Shown piece by piece: positions 1-4,055 of a stretch of DNA of 7,775 bases. The notes under the pieces are model-generated. The model saw only the letters and a list, made by a program, of their open reading frames with translations. It did no database searches and was not told the DNA's origin. Made by a program: the position numbers and the translations under genes. The DNA is from Candidatus Methylomirabilota bacterium. GTDB lineage: Bacteria; Methylomirabilota; Methylomirabilia; Methylomirabilales; Methylomirabilaceae. The stretch is from the NCBI GenBank assembly GCA_016200385.1, contig JACQEV010000213.1, positions 1 to 7,775 of the forward strand, written 5' to 3'. Numbering within the stretch: the first letter of the stretch is position 1; every line of letters starts with the position of its first letter.

Positions 1-456
1 AGTGCCACCTTCCAAGGACGCGACATCTTCGCCCCGGTGGCGGGTCATCTGTCGCTTGGTGCCGAGCCCGCCGAGTTCGGGGAGCCGATCGATGACTATG
101 TCCGCCTGGCGCTTCCCCGCCCGTCTCGGTCCGGCACGTTCTCGATCAAGGGGGAAATCCTCCACGTTGATCGCTTCGGCAACTTGGTGACGAACATCGC
201 CAGGGCGGACCTGGAGCTCCTGGCAGCCGGAAGTCCTTTCATGTCGCTCCTGGTTCAGGTCACAGGCCGACAGATCCCGGTGGTGGCCTACTACGCCCAA
301 GTTCTCCCTGGGGCGCCCGGCGCCGTCATGGGAAGTACGGATCATCTGGAGATCTTTGTGAATCAGGGAAATGCCTCCCGGCTCCTCGGCCTGGATCGCG
401 GGTCCCAAGTCGTGGTCCGCAGGGAGGATGCAAGAGGGCCTACGGCGCGGTTTTGA
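1..456 (+). CDS. SAM hydroxide adenosyltransferase (DUF62/SAM chlorinase-fluorinase fold), 5' end outside the window
   Basis: The reading frame is open from base 1, so the N-terminus lies upstream; 151 residues are visible. Family members split S-adenosylmethionine with water into adenosine and methionine; the fluorinase and chlorinase are specialised relatives. The visible part opens with the family signature TFQGRDIFAPVAGHLS (residues 3-18), which closes the N-terminal SAM-binding domain. The small C-terminal beta domain follows, with GEILHVDRFGNLVTNI at residues 51-66 and a VNQGNASRLLGL segment near the end; both are typical of the housekeeping hydrolase. The active-site residues of the N-terminal domain cannot be checked here. 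Halogenation is unlikely because the family is dominated by hydrolases, but this is inference. The TGA stop lies inside the -35 element of the next gene's promoter, so this gene probably ends its own transcription unit. Confidence 0.88.
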   Translation, partial: SATFQGRDIFAPVAGHLSLGAEPAEFGEPIDDYVRLALPRPSRSGTFSIKGEILHVDRFGNLVTNIARADLELLAAGSPFMSLLVQVTGRQIPVVAYYAQVLPGAPGAVMGSTDHLEIFVNQGNASRLLGLDRGSQVVVRREDARGPTARF

Positions 457-482
457 CAATCTGTGGAGCGGTGTGCTACGCT
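453..482 (+). promoter_or_regulatory. Sigma-70-type promoter for the sigma factor gene
   Basis: A perfect -35 hexamer TTGACA (453-458) is followed after 18 bases by TACGCT (477-482). The -10 is preceded by TG one base upstream (474-475), which makes an extended -10. Transcription should start near 488-490. The -35 overlaps the TGA stop (454-456) of the upstream gene. Seen in sequence; activity is inferred. Confidence 0.6.
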
Positions 483-540
483 CAAATACTTCTACTGAGA
501 GGGCCGTTCACAGCGCAATATGCAGATGAGCGTAGCATAT

Positions 541-547
541 AGGTGGG
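541..547 (+). promoter_or_regulatory. Ribosome binding site deciding the GTG start of the sigma factor
   Basis: AGGTGGG lies five bases before GTG 553. The upstream in-frame ATG codons at 520 and 526 have only a GAGAGG (497-502), 17 or more bases away, which is too far for normal initiation. I therefore prefer GTG 553. Confidence 0.5.
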
Positions 548-552
548 ATACC

Positions 553-1413
553 GTGCCGAAGGGATCGTTTCCAGATTTCTATGAAAAGGTGTCCGACGAC
601 GCCCTGGGCGCCTATCTGAAGCGAATTGCCCAAATCTCTTTGCTCACGAAGGAGGAGGAGCTCGCGCTGGGCAAAGCGATCCGGCGCGGGGACGAGAAGG
701 CCCTGAACCGTCTGGTGGAGGCTAACCTCCGCTTCGTGGTCAAGGTGGCTCACCGCTATAAAGGGTGCGGTCTTTCGTTGCTGGATTTGATTAACGAAGG
801 GAATGTCGGCCTGTTGGAGGCGGCGCGTCGGTACTCCCCGGCCTACAACGTCAAGTTCATCACCTATGCCGTCTGGTGGATCCGCCAAGCGATTATGCAG
901 GCTCTGGCCACGGGCGGCGGGGCAGTGAGGCTTCCCCTCCGGAAGGCCCGCCTGGCATCTCACCTGAAGGACGTTCGCGCGGATCTCTCGCAGCAGTTAC
1001 AGGCCGAACCGACCGATTCGGAGGTGGCAGAGGAATTGGACCTCGATGTGGGCGACGTTGAAGGGGTCCTGCACCGGCCAGGCCAGCCGGCGTTCTTCAG
1101 TGATGACATCGGACTTGAACAGCGGATTGGGATGGAGCTGTACGAATCGAAACAGCTTCCTCCCGCTGATCACGAACTGATCCGGAGATCGTTTCGTGAA
1201 GAGGTTGAGCGGATGCTGGGAAACCTCACCCCCAGAGAGCGGCTCATTGTCGAACTGCGCTTCGGGTTGGGGAAGGAAGATGCGATGACGCTGGAAGGGG
1301 TTGGCAAGCGGCTCAAGCTCTCCCGAGAGCGAGTCCGACAGATCGAAGAGCGGGCCAAGCAGAAGTTGCGGATCATGGCGAAAGCCAGACATCTTAAGGA
1401 TTACCTGAATTAA
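553..1413 (+). CDS. RNA polymerase sigma-70 family factor, RpoS/RpoD-like without region 1.1
   Basis: This protein directs RNA polymerase core to promoters. From GTG 553 it has 286 residues (297 if ATG 520 is used). It starts almost directly in region 1.2 (ALGAYLKRIAQISLLTKEEE, residues 17-36). Region 2 follows: EANLRFVVKVAHRY (56-69), DLINEGNVGLLEAARRY (78-94) and the -10 recognition helix KFITYAVWWIRQAI (101-114). Region 3 lies around 125-190, and region 4 contains LTPRERLIVELRFGL (from about 225) and the helix-turn-helix LSRERVRQIEERAKQKL (about 256-272) that reads the -35. The lack of region 1.1 and the short length fit a group 2 (RpoS-like) factor rather than the primary RpoD. Odd: the stretch after region 2.4 reads ATGGGAVRLPL, where relatives usually have charged or Ser/Arg residues. 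It has its own promoter and terminator, so it is probably monocistronic. The neighbouring pcm is reminiscent of proteobacterial rpoS loci. Whether it is truly RpoS cannot be settled from one window. Confidence 0.88.
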   Translation: MPKGSFPDFYEKVSDDALGAYLKRIAQISLLTKEEELALGKAIRRGDEKALNRLVEANLRFVVKVAHRYKGCGLSLLDLINEGNVGLLEAARRYSPAYNVKFITYAVWWIRQAIMQALATGGGAVRLPLRKARLASHLKDVRADLSQQLQAEPTDSEVAEELDLDVGDVEGVLHRPGQPAFFSDDIGLEQRIGMELYESKQLPPADHELIRRSFREEVERMLGNLTPRERLIVELRFGLGKEDAMTLEGVGKRLKLSRERVRQIEERAKQKLRIMAKARHLKDYLN

Positions 1414-1490
1414 GCCTCTTGACCTGCTGAGGCAACCGAACAACACGGCACGGGTGGTACATTTTCCTTGAAACGGATTGCGGGTGGACC

Positions 1491-1534
1491 GAGAAGCCCT
1501 GACGCTCCACTGGAGATCGGGGCTTTTCTGTTTT
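1491..1534 (+). terminator. Rho-independent terminator after the sigma factor gene
   Basis: GAGAAGCCC (1491-1499) pairs with GGGCTTTTC (1520-1528) over nine base pairs, including one G-U. A small inner hairpin CTCC-act-GGAG lies in the loop, and the stem runs into TGTTTT (1529-1534). It lies 77 bases after the sigma factor stop on the same strand. Confidence 0.65.
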
Positions 1535-1656
1535 GGCCTGCCAGGAATAGAGAAATCTCATTGAGTACCCGGGGCATGATGATTGTGTCGGCAGCGCAAC
1601 CGTGTCAGTCAGGATCGCCTGCACCTGTTGACCGTGGCATCGCGTGGTGACACGCC

Positions 1657-2406
1657 GTGAAGTCTCGCGTCATTGCCTCGCGTCTGCTGTATTTCGCTCT
1701 TGCAGCGCTCTTGACTGTGATTGTTGCGAGGGGATGCATGGCGGGCCAGGATGACACCCCCGACGTAGCGCGTCGGGGGATGGTGGAGTTGCAGCTCAGA
1801 GCGCGTGATATCGTCGACGAGAGAGTCCTCGCGGCGATGGCGGAGGTTCCTCGCCACCTCTTCGTTGAACCAACCCTCGAGCGGTACGCGTATGAAGATC
1901 GTCCTCTCTCCATCGGGGCGGGACAGACGATTTCGCAGCCTTACATCGTTGCCCTCATGACCCAGCTCCTTCAGGTCCAGCCCTCCCATCGGATCCTTGA
2001 GGTCGGGACCGGCTCCGGCTATCAGGCTGCTATTCTGGCTGAGCTGGCGGCCGAAGTCTATACCATCGAGATCGTCCCGTCGCTGGCGGAAGCAGCCCGC
2101 GCCCGCCTGGAGACCCTCGGATATCGGAACGTCCATGTCCGACAGGGGGACGGCTACGAGGGATGGCCCGAGTTCGCTCCTTTCGATGGCGTTCTGGTTA
2201 CCGCAGGCGCTCCGCAAATCCCTCCCCCGCTGATCGACCAACTCCGCGAGGGGGGCCGGATGGCGATCCCCGTCGGCATGGCAGGAGGAACGCAGGACCT
2301 GATCCTCGGAGAGAAGCACGGCGGGAGATTTCGGACTCGCTCGATCGCGCCCGTGCTGTTCGTGCCGTTGACGGGAAAGGGAGGGAGACAGAATGGGGGC
2401 CGATGA
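1657..2406 (+). CDS. pcm: Protein-L-isoaspartate O-methyltransferase, with signal-peptide-like N-terminus
   Basis: PIMT methylates L-isoaspartyl residues formed by ageing of Asn and Asp, starting their repair. The 249-residue product contains GQTISQPYIVALM (89-101), a substrate-site signature; the SAM-binding motif I RILEVGTGSGYQ (112-123); an acidic residue after the second strand (E138); QGDGYEGW (163-170); FDGVLVTAGAP (176-186); and the C-terminal FVPL. This is a complete enzyme. Residues 1-27 precede the usual domain and have basic residues followed by a hydrophobic run (LLYFALAALLTVIVA, 10-24), consistent with export to the periplasm; there is no good lipobox at Cys27. GTG 1657 is the first start after an in-frame stop at 1648-1650, with weak GGTGA upstream. 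ATG 1738 (Met28) has a better AGGGG at 1729-1733 and would give a 222-residue cytosolic form, close to the usual length of about 210. The gene was probably once coupled to the rhomboid gene, now separated by an inserted element. Confidence 0.93.
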   Translation: MKSRVIASRLLYFALAALLTVIVARGCMAGQDDTPDVARRGMVELQLRARDIVDERVLAAMAEVPRHLFVEPTLERYAYEDRPLSIGAGQTISQPYIVALMTQLLQVQPSHRILEVGTGSGYQAAILAELAAEVYTIEIVPSLAEAARARLETLGYRNVHVRQGDGYEGWPEFAPFDGVLVTAGAPQIPPPLIDQLREGGRMAIPVGMAGGTQDLILGEKHGGRFRTRSIAPVLFVPLTGKGGRQNGGR

Positions 2407-2409
2407 AAG

Positions 2410-2441
2410 CAGCGATCAGCAGTCAGCCTTCAGCTATCAGC
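2410..2441 (+). repeat. Left terminal inverted repeat
   Basis: This 32-base repeat, built from imperfect units like ATCAGC and TTCAGC, is the reverse complement of 2858-2889 with three mismatches. Part of it (2422-2434) also pairs with 2447-2459 to form a local 13-bp hairpin with one mismatch and a 12-base loop. Confidence 0.75.
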
Positions 2442-2463
2442 CAAAAGCTGAAAGCTGACAGCT
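2441..2463 (+). repeat. Direct repeat copy 1 (CCAAAAGCTGA-type)
   Basis: This 23-base stretch recurs in direct orientation at 2852-2874 with 21 of 23 matches, on the other side of the four-helix-bundle gene. It starts CCAAAAGCTGA and continues in GCTGA-like units. Because of it the left boundary is partly palindromic while the right boundary is a single arm. Confidence 0.75.
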
Positions 2464-2482
2464 AAGAGCTAATAGCCTAAGA

Positions 2483-2842
2483 GTGAAAGACTTCAGGGAT
2501 CTCAAGGTATGGGAGAGGACGCATCTCCTGACTCTGGCGGTTTATAAGTCCACGGCGACGTTTCCGAGGAATGAGTTGCACGGACTGACAAGCCAGATCC
2601 GCCGCTCCTCCGCTTCCATCCCTGCCAACATTGCGGAGGGCTGTGGCAGAGGCGGAGACGCTGAGTTTGGCCGTTTCCTTCAGATCGCTATGGGTTCGGC
2701 CAGCGAGCTCGAATATCACCTCTTGCTGGCTCGAGACCTTGAGCTGCTGACGAGATTAAATTACGAATCGCTCGCGAGTGAGGTGACCGACGTGAAGCGG
2801 ATGCTCACAACGCTCATTCAGAAGCTGAGGGGTGACCGCTGA
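2483..2842 (+). CDS. Four helix bundle protein, S23 / 23S rRNA intervening-sequence family
   Basis: This is a 119-residue protein of typical family length. It begins with the characteristic FRDLKVWERTHLL (4-16), then LTSQIRRSSASIPANIAEGC (35-54), EFGRFLQIAMGSASELEYHL (61-80) and a final amphipathic helix to the end. These match the four-helix-bundle family first found as the ORF of 23S rRNA intervening sequences and related to the Avd accessory protein of diversity-generating retroelements. Members form ring-shaped oligomers and are thought to bind nucleic acid; the cellular role of stand-alone copies is unknown. No reverse transcriptase or variable repeat is present here, so an Avd role is not supported. 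The GTG start at 2483 follows AAGA with no real Shine-Dalgarno sequence; no better in-frame start exists upstream. It sits inside an inverted-repeat element, a context often seen for this family. Confidence 0.88.
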   Translation: MKDFRDLKVWERTHLLTLAVYKSTATFPRNELHGLTSQIRRSSASIPANIAEGCGRGGDAEFGRFLQIAMGSASELEYHLLLARDLELLTRLNYESLASEVTDVKRMLTTLIQKLRGDR

Positions 2843-2851
2843 CCCTGATTG

Positions 2852-2874
2852 CCAAAAGCTGATAGCTGACGGCT
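2852..2874 (+). repeat. Direct repeat copy 2 (CCAAAAGCTGA-type)
   Basis: This copy matches 2441-2463 at 21 of 23 positions, in the same orientation. It begins ten bases after the stop of the four-helix-bundle gene and runs into the right terminal inverted repeat. Confidence 0.75.
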
Positions 2875-2889
2875 GAAAGCTGATCGCTG
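2858..2889 (-). repeat. Right terminal inverted repeat
   Basis: This is the inverted partner of 2410-2441 (29 of 32 positions), made of GCTGATAGCTGA- and GCTGATCGCTG-like units. It ends seven bases before the rhomboid ATG, so it occupies the place where a ribosome binding site would be expected. Confidence 0.75.
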
Positions 2890-2896
2890 ATCTCCC

Positions 2897-3595
2897 ATGA
2901 TCCCTCTCAGAGACAACATTCCCTCCATACGCGCTCCTCTCGTCACAGTCGGACTTATTATCGTCAACGTCCTTGTCTACGTGAATCAGTTGTCACTGCC
3001 GCCGCGGGCGGCGGCCCGATTTGCGTATCTGTACGGTCTCATCCCGATAGAGATCAGCAGTGGCGACCTGCTGGTCACGCATCCCGTCCCGCTCTATGCC
3101 ACTCTCCTCACCTCGATGTTCGTTCATGGCGGCCTGTTCCATATCGCCGGGAACATGCTGTACCTCTGGATCTTCGGCGACAACGTGGAAGACACGCTGG
3201 GGCACCTGAAGTTCTTGATCTTCTATTTCCTCTCCGGGTTGGCGGCTGCCGGCGCCCAGATCCTGTCCGACCCCCATTCGAAGATCCCGATGATCGGGGC
3301 CAGCGGGGCGATCTCCGGTGTCCTGGGCGCCTATCTCCTTCTCTTTCCACATGCCCGCGTCCTGACCCTCCTTGCCCTTGGCTGGTTCGTCCGGCTTGTC
3401 GAAATCCCCGCGCTCGTCGTGCTGGGCTTCTGGATCGTCTTCCAAGTGCTGTACGGCCTGCTGACGTTGGGCGTTCAGGTGGGTGGTGTTGCGTGGTTCG
3501 CCCACATCGGCGGGTTCGTCGCGGGACTCGTGATGGTGATCCCGTTCAGCCGTCGCCGGGGGTCGTGGGATCGGAGGGATCGTGAATGGTCCTGA
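2897..3595 (+). CDS. Rhomboid family intramembrane serine protease
   Basis: This 232-residue polytopic membrane protein cleaves transmembrane substrates inside the lipid bilayer. The catalytic dyad is visible: Ser136 in GASGAISG (134-141) and His203 in AHIGGFVAG (202-210). The oxyanion-side motif HGGLFHIAGNMLYLWIFGD (77-95) supplies His82 and Asn86, conserved in active rhomboids. Hydrophobic segments lie near 14-30, 66-92, 104-124, 134-150, 154-192 (probably two) and 196-215, fitting the six-helix core. ATG 2897 gives the family-typical opening MIPLRDNIPS. No Shine-Dalgarno sequence precedes it because an inverted repeat ends seven bases upstream. It overlaps the following metallopeptidase gene by ten bases, so the two are surely co-transcribed. 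The substrate is unknown. Confidence 0.93.
   Translation: MIPLRDNIPSIRAPLVTVGLIIVNVLVYVNQLSLPPRAAARFAYLYGLIPIEISSGDLLVTHPVPLYATLLTSMFVHGGLFHIAGNMLYLWIFGDNVEDTLGHLKFLIFYFLSGLAAAGAQILSDPHSKIPMIGASGAISGVLGAYLLLFPHARVLTLLALGWFVRLVEIPALVVLGFWIVFQVLYGLLTLGVQVGGVAWFAHIGGFVAGLVMVIPFSRRRGSWDRRDREWS
3573..3578 (+). promoter_or_regulatory. Strong ribosome binding site of the metallopeptidase gene
   Basis: GGAGGG lies seven bases before ATG 3586, inside the end of the rhomboid gene. It fixes the metallopeptidase start and the ten-base overlap of the two genes. Confidence 0.6.
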
Positions 3596-3960
3596 GTCGG
3601 CAGGAATTCAGGCGGTTGGTCTCCCAGGCGATCACCGTGCTACCGCCCCTGGTGGTTGAGCGGCTGGAGAATGTCGAGGTTGTCGTGGAGGACCGTCCGA
3701 CAAGAGAGGAGTTGGCAATGGCCGGGATCGAGCCGCCGGAGACGCTCTTTGGCCTCTATACCGGCACGCCGCTCACGGAGCGGGGGACCTCGTACGGGAT
3801 GGTCCTGCCTGATAAGATCACGCTCTATCAGCGGTCAATCGAGGAGGTCTGTCGGACCGAGCGTCAGGTGCGAGAGCAGATCCGCACGACCCTGATGCAC
3901 GAGATCGGTCATCATTTTGGGCTCTCTGAAGACGAACTGGAAGGTGCCGGGTATGAGTAA
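3586..3960 (+). CDS. Small zinc metallopeptidase family protein (TTHA0227/DUF1025-like minimal gluzincin fold)
   Basis: This 124-residue soluble protein has a zincin motif near its C-terminus: HEIGHHFGLSED (105-116), giving His105 and His109 as zinc ligands, Glu106 as catalytic base, and Glu115 or Asp116 as the likely third ligand. Other family traits are an N-terminal helix with LVSQAITVLPPLVVERLENV (11-30), VEDRPTRE (34-41), LFGLYTGTPL (54-63) and DKITLYQRSI (76-85). Length and architecture match the single-domain family solved from Thermus (TTHA0227), whose substrates are unknown; proteolysis has not been established for the family as a whole. It starts inside the rhomboid gene with a strong ribosome binding site, so the two are translationally linked. 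The intact HExxH argues for real zinc binding. Confidence 0.88.
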   Translation: MVLSRQEFRRLVSQAITVLPPLVVERLENVEVVVEDRPTREELAMAGIEPPETLFGLYTGTPLTERGTSYGMVLPDKITLYQRSIEEVCRTERQVREQIRTTLMHEIGHHFGLSEDELEGAGYE

Positions 3961-3987
3961 TCCAACCTCTTCGTGCCTCGAAAACTG

Positions 3988-4016
3988 TTGACGCTCGAGG
4001 GGAACCCCGCTAGAAT
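3988..4016 (+). promoter_or_regulatory. Sigma-70-type promoter for the ThrC-like gene
   Basis: TTGACG (3988-3993) and TAGAAT (4011-4016) are separated by exactly 17 bases. The expected transcription start is near 4023, giving a leader of about 33 bases. The spacer holds GGGG-aa-CCCC (3999-4008), and CCTCGA (3976-3981) pairs with TCGAGG (3995-4000) around the -35, which could be operator sites. This is the best promoter in the window by consensus match and spacing. Confidence 0.7.
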
Positions 4017-4045
4017 TGTGCGATTTCTCTAGCGATTGAAGGTCC

Positions 4046-4051
4046 GGGAGG
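4046..4051 (+). promoter_or_regulatory. Ribosome binding site of the ThrC-like gene
   Basis: GGGAGG lies four bases before ATG 4056. This supports the start that includes the N-terminal zinc ribbon. Confidence 0.5.
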
Positions 4052-4055
4052 GTCG

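Larger units (their letters stand above)
2410..2889. mobile_element. 480-bp inverted-repeat-bounded element carrying a four-helix-bundle gene
   Basis: The two ends, 2410-2441 and 2858-2889, are inverted copies matching at 29 of 32 positions. Between them lies one gene, the S23-family four-helix-bundle protein. The left end starts three bases after the pcm stop and the right end finishes seven bases before the rhomboid start. There is no transposase, so if mobile it would need help in trans. Relatives of this protein are known from intervening sequences in 23S rRNA genes (Leptospira, Coxiella), whose ends are also complementary. The repeat boundaries are seen directly; mobility is inferred. 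Confidence 0.55.

Noticed and set aside
1..456. Fluorinase or chlorinase
   Set aside because: Only the C-terminal part is visible; it matches the common SAM-hydrolysing members, and no halogenase-specific feature can be seen.
1628..1656. Promoter for pcm at TTGACC 1628
   Set aside because: No -10-like hexamer lies 16-18 bases downstream; the bases there are GC-rich (CACGCC).
1609..2319. - strand open frame opposite pcm
   Set aside because: It is opposite a complete PIMT gene, and its product has no recognisable family features.
2403..2465. Tiny ATG frame starting at the pcm stop
   Set aside because: It reads only through the left repeat units; no ribosome binding site fits and the product is repeat-derived.
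2483..2842. Avd gene of a diversity-generating retroelement
   Set aside because: The protein is of the right fold family, but no reverse transcriptase, template repeat or variable repeat occurs in the window.
2410..2889. CRISPR array
   Set aside because: The repeated GCTGA-type units are short, irregular and without unique spacers of constant length; they form terminal inverted repeats around a gene.
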